Source: Aquisphaera giovannonii (GTDB taxonomy: Bacteria; Planctomycetota; Planctomycetia; Isosphaerales; Isosphaeraceae). From it: a DNA stretch of 64,000 nt. Each line of letters opens with the position of its first letter. The first letter of the stretch is position 1. This document shows, in pieces, positions 43,243-51,750 of this stretch. Under the pieces are notes generated by a model, which was not told the DNA's origin, searched no databases, and saw nothing but the letters and a program-made list of their open reading frames with translations. The stretch is from assembly GCF_008087625.1 (NCBI RefSeq), contig NZ_CP042997.1:5952001-6016000 (forward strand), in the 5' to 3' direction. Made by a program: the position numbers and the translations under genes.

Positions 43243-45222
43243 CTATCGCGGATTCCCGGCGACCGCGGGCAGTAGATCGGCCAGGTCCCAGAGCCGCACG
43301 GTCCGGTCGGCGCTGGCCGAGGCCAGGGTCTTGCCGTCGTGCGAGAAGGTCAGGTCGTGAATGTAGCCTTGGTGACCGCGAAGGCTCACTCGCGGGACCA
43401 ATGAGCCCGTGTCGCAGAGGACGATCTCGTTCGTGGAGAGGGCGTAGGCGAGGGCCTTTCCGTCGGGTGAGAACGCGACCCCGCGAGTCATGTACTTCTC
43501 CGGAGCATTGACCGTCCGCCTCCTTCGAGCGTCGACGTCCCAGACCTCGATGGGGCCGATGAAGTTTGACATACCGATGCTGTGGCGGTCTCCGTCGCGT
43601 TGCGATTTCCCGTGTGCCGCCACGAGTGTCTTGCCGTCCGGTGAGATCGCAAGATTGTGGGGCGTTCCCTGCAATGGAATCGTGGCTATTCGCCTGCCGG
43701 AGTCCGCCTGCCACAGGGAGACGATCCGGTCGTCGCTCCCCGCGGCAATTGTGGACCCGTCGGCGGAATAGGCGATCGCGTGGACGCCGCGGTTGCGATA
43801 CCTGATGGTCCCCCGCACCTCGCCGATGGCCGTGTCCCACAGCGAGATCGCGTTCCAGTCTCCGGCATCCGGGGCAGGGGAATGGGGCGGGTAGGAGCCG
43901 GCCCAGGCCAGCGTTCTCCCGTCCGGGGAGAAGGCGAGGGCGTCGACGAAATAGCGCCGCGGGATGCTCCGCGGTCTCCCGAGCGATGGGGCATCGAACA
44001 GCCTGATGGACATATCGTCGCAGGCCGCGGCGAGGGCCATGCCGTTGGCGCTGCTGGCCAGGGACAAGGCGGCGACATGATCACCCTTGAGGGGCTTGAG
44101 TAGCAACTCGTTGCGGCACCTTCCGGTGGCGGTATCCCAGATCCTGATGAGTCCGTCCGAATCGCCCGAGGCAATCGCCTCGCCGCCGTCCACGAAAGCG
44201 ACGCAGAAGAACGGCGCCTTGTTCCCGGCCAGGATTCGCCCCGTGGCGGCCCGAGTGAGCGCGGCCGTCCCTGGGACTGCATCGGGTGGAGGAGCCTCGG
44301 ACCTGCTTGCGGAGCTCGTGGCAAACGTGATCGGCTTCGGCGGCTCCGACTTGCCCTGTACGAGGGCCAGGGCCCCGGCCGCGAGGCCCGCTCCAAGCAG
44401 GGTCGCGCCAACCTTCAGAGAGATCGTCATCATCGGTCGACGTGCTCCTTCCATCATCGCAGCGACGGCGGCCGGGGCCGCCGCGACGGCGCTCCCTCCG
44501 GCTGCGAACTGGATCGCGGCGCGGGTCGTCGATTCGACGAGCGCCGGCGGGACGGCCGAGGCCCGGGCCTCGGGGGACGATGATGCCGCGAGCAGGACGG
44601 CGGGGATCTCCAGACCTCGGCGGGTCAGCCGGGCTCGCAGCCGTTCGCGTCCGCGGGCGAGGCGGGAGAGGATCGTGCCCCGGGCGCAGCCGAGACGGCG
44701 GGCGGCCTCGTCGGTGGTGAGTCCCTCCAGGTAGCAGATCACGAGAGCGGCCCGCTGCGACTCCGGAAGGCGGTCGAGCTCCTCGTACAGCTCGGGCCAG
44801 GCGTCCGGCCCGGTGGCCGGACCTGCGCCCTCGGGCTCATCCCGTTCGATCGATCGCACCTCGGTGGCCTCCCGCTCGCGGGCTCGTCGCCGCGCCTCGT
44901 CCGCACGGGCCCGCACGGCGATCCGGCGGCAGACGCCGAACAGCCAGGGGCCCGCGGATCGATCGCGCCGGACCTCGCGAGCGCGGCGGACCAGGACGAG
45001 GAACGTCGCCTGGAATGCGTCCTGGGCGCGGTGCTCGTCCCGCAAGACCTCCCGGCAGACGCGGAGGACCATCGGCCCGTGCCGGGCGACGATCGCCGCG
45101 AACGCGTCCTCATCCCGGCGCGAAAGAAACCGGTCGAGCAGCTCCCCGTCCGAAACGCCGTCCGCCGTCCCCTCGCGGAAGAGCCGCCCGATCGAATCCG
45201 CGACCTTATCCGTCGGAGCCAT
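43243..45222 (-). CDS. ECF sigma factor fused to a membrane anchor and WD40 repeats
   Basis: 659 aa from MAPTDKVADSIGRLF. The sigma part (~20-200) has LLDRFLSRRDEDAFAAIVAR, AQDAFQATFLVLVRRAREV and region 4 ICYLEGLTTDEAARRLGCA. A membrane helix follows (LGAGLAAGALALVQG, ~residue 300). The rest is a WD40 propeller of about seven blades, recognisable from SDGLIRIWDTATGR, MSIRLFDAPS, DRIVSLWQADSGR, GPIEVWDVDARR and ADRTVRLWDLADL. The propeller would be outside the cytoplasm if the helix spans the membrane. Such WD40-linked ECF factors are a known planctomycete type. It is the second sigma fusion within 3 kb. Confidence 0.9.
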   Translation of the reverse strand: MAPTDKVADSIGRLFREGTADGVSDGELLDRFLSRRDEDAFAAIVARHGPMVLRVCREVLRDEHRAQDAFQATFLVLVRRAREVRRDRSAGPWLFGVCRRIAVRARADEARRRAREREATEVRSIERDEPEGAGPATGPDAWPELYEELDRLPESQRAALVICYLEGLTTDEAARRLGCARGTILSRLARGRERLRARLTRRGLEIPAVLLAASSSPEARASAVPPALVESTTRAAIQFAAGGSAVAAAPAAVAAMMEGARRPMMTISLKVGATLLGAGLAAGALALVQGKSEPPKPITFATSSASRSEAPPPDAVPGTAALTRAATGRILAGNKAPFFCVAFVDGGEAIASGDSDGLIRIWDTATGRCRNELLLKPLKGDHVAALSLASSANGMALAAACDDMSIRLFDAPSLGRPRSIPRRYFVDALAFSPDGRTLAWAGSYPPHSPAPDAGDWNAISLWDTAIGEVRGTIRYRNRGVHAIAYSADGSTIAAGSDDRIVSLWQADSGRRIATIPLQGTPHNLAISPDGKTLVAAHGKSQRDGDRHSIGMSNFIGPIEVWDVDARRRRTVNAPEKYMTRGVAFSPDGKALAYALSTNEIVLCDTGSLVPRVSLRGHQGYIHDLTFSHDGKTLASASADRTVRLWDLADLLPAVAGNPR

Positions 45223-45346
45223 CCGCACCAGTCGTCCTCCCGTGGTCCCGCCCTCTTTCGCCCCTATATTGCCGGCGGCGGGGCGGCCGATTCCATGGCT
45301 TCGGGGAATTCCGGAGGGTACGGGCCGCGATCGTGGAAAAGTCCGC

Positions 45347-46330
45347 TCATCCGCCGGGGCGGCACACGCCACGCCGGGGCGACTCGCGAAGGTCCAGCAC
45401 CACCTTGAAACCCCGCCCCGCTGACTCGTGGGCGGCCAGGGCCTCTCGCCAGGCCCCCATGGGGAACCTCCGGGCCGGGACGAGGCCGGGGCCGCAGAGG
45501 CGGGGCCAGAGGCGGTCGAAGCATGCCCGCCAGGAGTCGGGATCGAGGCGGGGCAGGTGGTCGCGGACGTGGAAGCGGTGGACGGTCGCCTTGCCTTGGA
45601 CGGGGACGAACGGCGTGCCGGAGAGGAGGCCGTAGCTAATCAGGTGAGACGTCGCCGGCATCGCGTCGAGGATCGTCCCCGCGAGCGGCCCGCCGACGGC
45701 CTCGAACGCGAGATCAGCCCGGTAGGCCGCGCGGCGGACGGCGCCCGGGTCGTCCATCCTCACGGGGGTCAGGCCGAGGCCGGACAGAGTTTCGGCGTGG
45801 ACATTCGAGCGGATCACCGAGGTGACCTCCGCCGCGTCCGCGTCGAGGGCCCAGCGGCCGAGGAGCCGGGCGCAGGAGGAGCCGCCGGCGGTCAGGAGGA
45901 CGCGGCGGCCCTGAACTGGCCAGGAATCGAGCATCAGGAGGGCGGCCAGCGGGTTGATGTAGGCCCGCGCGGCGACGTCGTCGGGGATGTCGTCCGGGAC
46001 GACGATCGTCCACCGCGGGTCGGCGTCCACGACCGATTGCCACGTCCCGGGCCCTCGCAACGGAAGCACGCGGCGGCCGACGAGCCCCGACCAGGGCGGG
46101 TCGGCCTCCTCGACGACGCCCGCGCCCTCATACCCGGCGACCATCGGGAGGGTGATGCGATGGGCATACGCCCCGGCGATCGGGATCAGGTCCGACGGGT
46201 TGATCCCGGCCGCGATCATCCGGACGCGGATTGCCCCGGCCGGCCGCGGGCCCAGGGGCTCCTCCTCCAGCGCGAGGACGTCCGCGGGGCGGCCGAAGCG
46301 GCGACAGCGGAGTCCGTGAATTAAGGGCAT
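45347..46330 (-). CDS. MDR-superfamily oxidoreductase (quinone / enoyl reductase-like)
   Basis: 327 aa. An NADPH-dependent medium-chain reductase without catalytic zinc. Visible are RMIAAGINPSDLIPIAG, the fold motif LPMVAGYEGAGVVEEADPPW, INPLAALLMLDSW, and the nucleotide-binding stretch RRVLLTAGGSSCARLLGRWA. It resembles 2-enoyl thioester reductases and quinone oxidoreductases; no structural zinc cysteine cluster is seen. The protein is cytoplasmic. It lies upstream of the sigma-WD40 gene on the same strand (gap 124 bases). Substrate unknown. Confidence 0.85.
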   Translation of the reverse strand: MPLIHGLRCRRFGRPADVLALEEEPLGPRPAGAIRVRMIAAGINPSDLIPIAGAYAHRITLPMVAGYEGAGVVEEADPPWSGLVGRRVLPLRGPGTWQSVVDADPRWTIVVPDDIPDDVAARAYINPLAALLMLDSWPVQGRRVLLTAGGSSCARLLGRWALDADAAEVTSVIRSNVHAETLSGLGLTPVRMDDPGAVRRAAYRADLAFEAVGGPLAGTILDAMPATSHLISYGLLSGTPFVPVQGKATVHRFHVRDHLPRLDPDSWRACFDRLWPRLCGPGLVPARRFPMGAWREALAAHESAGRGFKVVLDLRESPRRGVCRPGG

Positions 46331-46365
46331 GACGGAAGCGGCTACGAAGGAGCCTCGAGGAGCGT

Positions 46366-47520
46366 CTATGTCGGTGACGTGCCGGCCCGGACGAACGAAC
46401 GGGCCAGGTCGATCAGGGCCTCACGGTCCAGGTCGGAGCGGATCGTCACGTGGGTCCCCTCCTGCTCGAAGGCCACGAGCCGCTGGCTGCCGGGCTCGCC
46501 CGAGTCGGAGATGCGGATACTCTGTGGGGCATCCGGACCGGCCTCGACCTGATCCCACTCGTACCGGTCGAGATCCGGTTTCGGGCGGTCCGACTCGCTG
46601 ATGGACAGACCCCGGACCGCCTCGCTCCCGCGATACATCAAGGACAGGTGCGGCCATCGCTGCCGCCGGCTAGGCGGGAAGTAATGGAACTCGCAAAGCG
46701 CGTGGGCCGCGTCGGGCACCCGCGTGGGGACGAGGACGACGAAGGGCATGCGCTCGACCTCGCCGGCGATCGAGAGTTGTTCGACCGCGGCCGGGCGGGG
46801 CTCGACCTGATCCCCGGGATCGGCTTCGTAGGTGAACAGGGCGGGGTCGATCGGATCGTCGAAGGAGACCGCCAGCGCCTCATAGCGGACGACCTCCACG
46901 CCGCCGTGGCGGCCGATGATGGTCAGCAGGGCCCCCCGCTCGAGGTCGGCGTGGAATTCGAACTCCTCCGACTCGTTCCCCAGCCAGTGCGGCCAGAGTC
47001 GCCGTCCGGGGCGACGGGTTGCGCGGAGCCGCTCGCAGTCGCGGCCGGCAACGCGGGCCGGTCCTCGCGCCTCGACGGCGAGCTCCGTCAGGAACTCCCG
47101 GATCTGCGCCGGGTTGAAGTGGCGGTCCACGTCGATATCCACGCTGATGTCACCGGTCGCCTCCCGCCGCCCGGCCTCGCCGTCCCGAGTCGTCACGTGG
47201 CCCTCGGCATCGCGGTCCCATCGCCGATCGCCGTCCGTCACGACGAGCGAGACCTCGGTGCCATCTTCGGCCTCGACTCTTCTCTCGATCCGGACGCACC
47301 CGGGCCGGCTGAGCCAGATCTCCAGCGTGGCCGCCCAGGCCCTCGGCCGATCCTGGCCGGCCTCGGCGCCCTCCTTCATCCGCCCCACGCGTGGCCACGC
47401 CCGGCCGGACAGCCTCCGCGCCAGCCCGCGATCTTCCCACTGGCGGATGGTGGCGCGGACCGTTCGTATCCGGTCGTCGGGTCCGAAGAGCACCTCGAGC
47501 ACGTCTCCCATCCGCCCCAT
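46366..47520 (-). CDS. Protein of unknown function (LolA/RseB-like fold possible)
   Basis: 384 aa without a signal peptide. The pattern of alternating strands (ATLEIWLSRPGCVRIERRVE, TEVSLVVTDGDRRWDRDAEG, RYEALAVSFDDPIDPALFTY) recalls the half-barrel of LolA/LolB/RseB-type proteins, often found in planctomycetes as cytoplasmic hypotheticals. No catalytic motif. It ends 35 bases before the start of the MDR reductase gene on the same strand. I offer no function. Confidence 0.75.
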   Translation of the reverse strand: MGRMGDVLEVLFGPDDRIRTVRATIRQWEDRGLARRLSGRAWPRVGRMKEGAEAGQDRPRAWAATLEIWLSRPGCVRIERRVEAEDGTEVSLVVTDGDRRWDRDAEGHVTTRDGEAGRREATGDISVDIDVDRHFNPAQIREFLTELAVEARGPARVAGRDCERLRATRRPGRRLWPHWLGNESEEFEFHADLERGALLTIIGRHGGVEVVRYEALAVSFDDPIDPALFTYEADPGDQVEPRPAAVEQLSIAGEVERMPFVVLVPTRVPDAAHALCEFHYFPPSRRQRWPHLSLMYRGSEAVRGLSISESDRPKPDLDRYEWDQVEAGPDAPQSIRISDSGEPGSQRLVAFEQEGTHVTIRSDLDREALIDLARSFVRAGTSPT

Positions 47521-47863
47521 GGCTCGGCCTCCACTTCGGCTCGGGGAATCCGCGATGTGGGGCGCCGATCATCCGGGCTGGCCCTCCCGACGGGCGGCGC
47601 GTCGGACCGATTATACCGAGGCCGTCATGCGAAAGGGGCGACGCCGTCCCTTGTGGTCTCGCGGCTGGCGGGCGTGTGGGGATTTGCATCCCCGATCGCG
47701 GCGGGCGATGGCGCGGTCCTGCGGGGCCGCTCGGAGCGGGAATGGCATCCCGCGGGCGGCGGTGTGGGGGCGAGGATCGGAGCCCCTCGCGGACCGGCCC
47801 GGCATCCCTCCCGCCCAGCCGGCCGATTGAAGGGCTGGACGGGATGCAAGGCCGATGGCCCGA
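47521..47863. other. Intergenic region with a small hairpin
   Basis: 343 bases. A 6-bp stem GGGGAT with loop TTGC lies at 47678-47693. A second short inverted pair (CGGGAATGGCATCCCG) lies near 47740-47755. No gene seen. These may be terminators of the small acidic gene downstream of 47864. Confidence 0.4.
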
Positions 47864-48094
47864 TCAGGGCTTCTTCCTGTCCGACGGGGTCTCCTTCCGG
47901 CCGACGTCCTTCGGTCCCCGGTCGGGATAGCTCGCGAGGAGCTCGTCGTGGCCTTCGTCGCCGAGGGTCTCGCGGCCCTTCTCCCCGACGGTCCCGCCGG
48001 CTTCGAGGATGATGCCCTCGTCGGCCGGCTGCGGATCCGGGATGCCCTCGTTGTCGTCCATGTCCGTCTGGAGGATCTTCTTCTCGTTCTCCAT
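47864..48094 (-). CDS. Small acidic hydrophilic protein, unknown function
   Basis: 76 aa. MENEKKILQTDMDDNEGIPD is followed by more acidic and Gly-rich sequence, ending with a basic tail (GRKETPSDRKKP). It has no hydrophobic core and is probably disordered. Its codon use is unlike the Arg/Pro-rich shadow frames around it, which supports it as coding. Function unknown. Confidence 0.55.
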   Translation of the reverse strand: MENEKKILQTDMDDNEGIPDPQPADEGIILEAGGTVGEKGRETLGDEGHDELLASYPDRGPKDVGRKETPSDRKKP

Positions 48095-48281
48095 GCTGCG
48101 GCTCCTGGCTCGGGTCGTCGGGTGGGCGGCCCCGGGGGATCGCGTCGCGATTACCGTGCCGGAGCCTCAGGGAACCGGGCGTCTGCAAAATGGGACGGCA
48201 GGCGGCGCGAGGGGTTCGCCGACGGTGACTGGTCATCGTAAGCTGGATGGGGATTGTCCGTCCGCAGCAAGGGGGCAGGGC

Positions 48282-49397
48282 ATGAGCAGTCGCAGGGAAT
48301 TCCTGGGGATGTCGGCCGCGATGGTGGCGGCCGGGGCGTTCGGCCGGCCGGCGATGGCGGGCGCGGCGCGGGCGGCCGAGCCGCGATCGATCCTGATGCT
48401 CGGCGGGACCGGGTTCCTCGGGCCGCAGGCGGTGGAGGCGGCGGTCCGCCGGGGGCACAAGGTCACGCTCTTCAACCGGGGCAAGACCCGGCCGGGGCTG
48501 TTCCCGGACCTGGAGAAGCTGCACGGCGACCGCGAGAAGGGCGACCTGAAGTCGCTCAAGGGGCGGAAGTTCGACGCCGTCGTGGACACGTCGGCGAACG
48601 TCCCCCGGTGGGTCAAGCAGGCCGCGGAGGTCCTGGGGCCGGACCTGGGCAAGTACATCTACATCTCCTCCGTCTCGGTCTACTCGGACATGAGCAAGCC
48701 GGGCGCGGACGAGGCGGCGCCCGTGGCGACGATCGCCGACCCGACGGTCGAGAAGATCGACGGTCAGACTTACGGGGCGCTCAAGGCCCTGAGCGAGAAG
48801 GCGGCGGAGGCGGCTTATCCCGGCAAGGCCGCGGTGGTTCGCCCGGGCCTGATCGTCGGCCCGGAGGACCCGAGCGACCGCTTCACCTACTGGCCCGTCC
48901 GGGTGGCCCGCGGCGGCGAGGTCCTGGCGCCGGGCTCGCCGGAGGACCCGATCCAGCTCATCGACGTCCGCGACCTGGGCGAGTTCCTCGTCCGCCTGAT
49001 CGAGGACCGGACGACGGGCGTCTTCAACGCGCTCGGCCCGAAGGACACGCTCACCATGGGCCGCACGCTCGCGGCCTGCAAGGAGGCGTCCGCTAGCGAC
49101 GCCACGTTCACCTGGGCGGACGCCGCGTTCCTGGAGACGCAGGGCGTCCAGCCGTGGAGCGACATGCCCGCCTGGGTGCCCGACGGCGGCGAGACCGCCG
49201 GGTTCTCCCGGGTCAGCAACGCCCGCGCGATCAAGGCCGGGCTGACCTTCCGGCCGATCGCCGACACGGCGAAGGCGACGCTCGACTGGTTCAAGACCCT
49301 GCCGCCTGAGCGCCGGGCGAAGCTCCGGGCGGGGATCTCGCCGGATCGCGAGGCCAAGGTCCTGGCGGCGTGGAAGGCCCGGGCCGCCAGGCCGTGA
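48282..49397 (+). CDS. Exported NAD-dependent epimerase/reductase (SDR family)
   Basis: 371 aa. The N-terminus MSSRREFLGMSAAMVAAGAF is a twin-Arg export signal. The extended-SDR Rossmann motif LMLGGTGFLGPQAVEAAVRR follows, then KVTLFNRGKTRPG, the catalytic-type YGALKALSEKA (Tyr/Lys) and GRTLAACKEAS. It resembles CSP41/isoflavone-reductase-like epimerases found in planctomycetes. It stands 24 bases before the nucleotide-exchange-type transporter on the same strand. Substrate unknown; export suggests surface-sugar metabolism. Confidence 0.85.
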   Translation: MSSRREFLGMSAAMVAAGAFGRPAMAGAARAAEPRSILMLGGTGFLGPQAVEAAVRRGHKVTLFNRGKTRPGLFPDLEKLHGDREKGDLKSLKGRKFDAVVDTSANVPRWVKQAAEVLGPDLGKYIYISSVSVYSDMSKPGADEAAPVATIADPTVEKIDGQTYGALKALSEKAAEAAYPGKAAVVRPGLIVGPEDPSDRFTYWPVRVARGGEVLAPGSPEDPIQLIDVRDLGEFLVRLIEDRTTGVFNALGPKDTLTMGRTLAACKEASASDATFTWADAAFLETQGVQPWSDMPAWVPDGGETAGFSRVSNARAIKAGLTFRPIADTAKATLDWFKTLPPERRAKLRAGISPDREAKVLAAWKARAARP

Positions 49398-49420
49398 CGG
49401 GCTGCGACGCGGGGATCGGG

Positions 49421-50794
49421 ATGCGGGCCGGCGCCCCGGCGGGCGGCGCGCAGGTCCCGGGAGCGGAGCCGCCGCCCTCGATCGCCTGGCGGCGGCTCCG
49501 GGGCGGCCTCCGCGCGGTGGCGGACGTCCGCGACGGCGAGGAGGGGCCGCTGCTCCGGGGCATGGCCTTCCTCTTCTGCGTGCTGGCGGCCAACTACCTG
49601 GTCCGCCCGGTCCGCGACGAGATGGGCCTCGCCGCGGGGCGGGCGCACCTCCCCGCGCTCTTCCTGGGGACGCTGGCGGCCATGCTCGTGGCCGCGCCGA
49701 TGCTCTCGGCCCGGCTCCGACGGCCGGGCCGGCCGCTCCTGCCCGCGGCCGTCCGCGCGACGCAGTTCGTCCTCGTGGCGTCGTTCGCCGCCTTCTGGTG
49801 GATCCTGCCGGAGGGGCATCGCCCGTCCGCGCGGGCGTTCTTCGTCTGGGCGAGCGTGGCGAACCTGCTTGCCGTGTCCGTCGCCTGGGGGACGCTGGCG
49901 GGCCGGTTCGGCAACGAGCCGGCGCATCGCCTCTTCGGCCTGATCGCGGCCGGCGGCACGCTCGGGGCCGTCGCCGGCTCCTCGCTCGCCGGGCTGCTCG
50001 TCGCCCGCGTCGGCACCGTCGCGCCCTTGCTGGCGGCGGCGGTCGTGCTGGAGCTCGGCCTGATGGCCGCGCGCAGCCTGCCCCGGGCGGACCTGAATCT
50101 CGGAGAGGCTCGGAGCGGGCGGGACAGCCAGGACCATCCGGCCGGCCCGCCCCGCGGGCGTTCGCCCTACCCGATGGGCCTGGGGCTGTGGACTCTGCTG
50201 TTCACGTCGAGCTCGGCCGTCATCTACATGGAGCAGGCGCGGATCGTGGACCTGGCGATCGGCGACGCCGCGTCCCGGGCGGCCTTCTTCGCGAGGGTGG
50301 ACCTGTACGTGAACCTGCTGGGCCTGCTCCTGCAGGTCGCGGTGGCCGGGCGGGTTCTCGCGGCGCTCGGGGCCGGGGCCGCGACGGCGATGCTGCCGGC
50401 CGTCACGCTGGCCGGCGTGGTCCTCCTCTACCTGAGGCCGGGCCTGGCGACCCTCCAGTGGTTCCAGGTCGTGCGCCGGGGCGTCGATTACGCGATCGCC
50501 CGGCCGGGCCGCGAGGTCTTCTGCACGGTGCTGGGCCGCGACGAGATGCTCCGGTCCAAGGGGCTCATCGACACCGCCGTCTATCGCGCCGGGGACGCCG
50601 CGGGGGCCTGGGCCTACGGGGCACTCGCGGCGATGCCGGCCCTCGGCCCGGCCGCGCCGCTCGCCATCGTCCCGCTCTCGGTCGGTTGGATCGCCCTCAG
50701 CCTCGCCCTGGGCCGCGCCATGAACCGCCGCCTGGCCGCGGACCGCGACGCGCCGTCGCCCGCGACGGAGGCCCCGGCCGAGTCCTCCCCTTGA
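49421..50794 (+). CDS. MFS-type transporter resembling ADP/ATP (NTP/NDP) exchangers
   Basis: 457 aa, about 12 membrane helices. The opening MAFLFCVLAANYLVRPVRDE is typical of the NTP/NDP antiporter-like branch found outside the classic obligate intracellular bacteria. Later segments are FGLIAAGGTLGAVAGSSLAG and RRGVDYAIARPGREVFCTVL. In free-living bacteria these proteins are of unknown substrate, and nucleotide exchange is not established. It follows the epimerase by 24 bases and precedes the ICMT-like gene by 31, making a likely three-gene transcript. Confidence 0.8.
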   Translation: MRAGAPAGGAQVPGAEPPPSIAWRRLRGGLRAVADVRDGEEGPLLRGMAFLFCVLAANYLVRPVRDEMGLAAGRAHLPALFLGTLAAMLVAAPMLSARLRRPGRPLLPAAVRATQFVLVASFAAFWWILPEGHRPSARAFFVWASVANLLAVSVAWGTLAGRFGNEPAHRLFGLIAAGGTLGAVAGSSLAGLLVARVGTVAPLLAAAVVLELGLMAARSLPRADLNLGEARSGRDSQDHPAGPPRGRSPYPMGLGLWTLLFTSSSAVIYMEQARIVDLAIGDAASRAAFFARVDLYVNLLGLLLQVAVAGRVLAALGAGAATAMLPAVTLAGVVLLYLRPGLATLQWFQVVRRGVDYAIARPGREVFCTVLGRDEMLRSKGLIDTAVYRAGDAAGAWAYGALAAMPALGPAAPLAIVPLSVGWIALSLALGRAMNRRLAADRDAPSPATEAPAESSP

Positions 50795-50825
50795 TCCGCG
50801 GCGTCCCATCGGCGATACCGTCTCC

Positions 50826-51596
50826 ATGAGAGACGACGACCTCCGCGCCGCGACCGCCCTCCGCACGCCCGCCGCGACGCCGACCCCCGCGCCGGCCTGG
50901 GCCTCGGCCGTCCGCCGGTTCACGGACTTCATCACGATCGACCTCGGCGGCGGTCCTCGGCCCTGGAAGTTCGCCTGGGTGATCAACTTCCAGAAGACCG
51001 GGACGTTCCCCTTCCTGGCGCTCCTGATCGCCTGGTATCGGAACCACGACGTCGCGGCCTGGATCTACCTGGCGATGCACGGCAGCTACGGCCTGGCCTG
51101 GTTCCTCAAGGACATGGCCTTCCCGGATCCCGCCTGGCAGAGGCGGATCACGATCCTCGGCGGCCTCAACGTCTTCTTCGGCGTGCTCGCGTGGTACTGG
51201 GCGTTCGGCTGGCTCCTGATCTCGGGAACGTCGCGCCCGGCCTACCCGCTGCCCGACCACGCCTGGTTCTGCCTCTGCATCAGCCTCTGCCTCGTGGGCA
51301 CCGCGATCATGATCGCCGCCGACGCGCAGAAGTTCTACACACTCCGGGTCCGTCGCGGGCTCATCACCGACGGCCTGTTCCGGTACGTCCGCCACCCGAA
51401 CTACCTGGGCGAGATGATGATCTACGGCAGCTTCGCCCTCATGGTCTGGCACTGGCTGCCGTTCGTCGTGCTGGCCGTCGTCTGGACGGTCGTCTTCGCG
51501 GTCAACATGATCGCCAAGGAGGCCAGCCTGTCCCGCCATCCCGAGTGGGCCGAATACCGCCGCCGGACCTGGTGGCTGCTGCCGCCGATCCTGTAG
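50826..51596 (+). CDS. ICMT/DUF1295-type membrane methyltransferase-like protein
   Basis: 256 aa with about five membrane helices. The C-terminal signature GLFRYVRHPNYLGEMMIYGS and EASLSRHPEWAEYRRRTWWL match the isoprenylcysteine carboxyl methyltransferase / steroid 5-alpha-reductase-like group, whose His/Asn/Glu residues bind SAM or NADPH. The bacterial substrates are mostly unknown. It ends the epimerase-transporter row, followed by the dispersed repeat at 51604. Confidence 0.85.
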   Translation: MRDDDLRAATALRTPAATPTPAPAWASAVRRFTDFITIDLGGGPRPWKFAWVINFQKTGTFPFLALLIAWYRNHDVAAWIYLAMHGSYGLAWFLKDMAFPDPAWQRRITILGGLNVFFGVLAWYWAFGWLLISGTSRPAYPLPDHAWFCLCISLCLVGTAIMIAADAQKFYTLRVRRGLITDGLFRYVRHPNYLGEMMIYGSFALMVWHWLPFVVLAVVWTVVFAVNMIAKEASLSRHPEWAEYRRRTWWLLPPIL

Positions 51597-51603
51597 GAGG
51601 GCT

Positions 51604-51633
51604 AACCACAGAGGCACGGAGGACACGGAGAAG
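51604..51633 (+). repeat. Dispersed AACCACAGAGGCAC repeat, copy 2
   Basis: AACCACAGAGGCACGGAGGA then CACGGAGAAG. It matches the copy at 34341-34370 except for two A-to-G changes. It lies just after the ICMT-like stop. About 30 bases further on, near 51667, begins a degenerate GTGGGAGCCGCCTCC copy of the palindrome family. Confidence 0.7.
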
Positions 51634-51750
51634 AGGGAACGAGAAGGCGGGCAGGGGAGCCGGATGTGGCCCCGTGGGAGCCGCCTCCGCGCGGCGACCG
51701 GGCGAGGCTCGGCCTGCGCCGGACGCGAGGCTCGGCGGGAGGCATCCCGG

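Noticed and set aside
40503-43511. A 1002-residue plus-strand open frame
   Set aside because: It is antisense to the sigma-thioredoxin gene and then crosses the 73-bp tandem repeat. Only a short part of it (from 42765) corresponds to a real, frameshifted gene.
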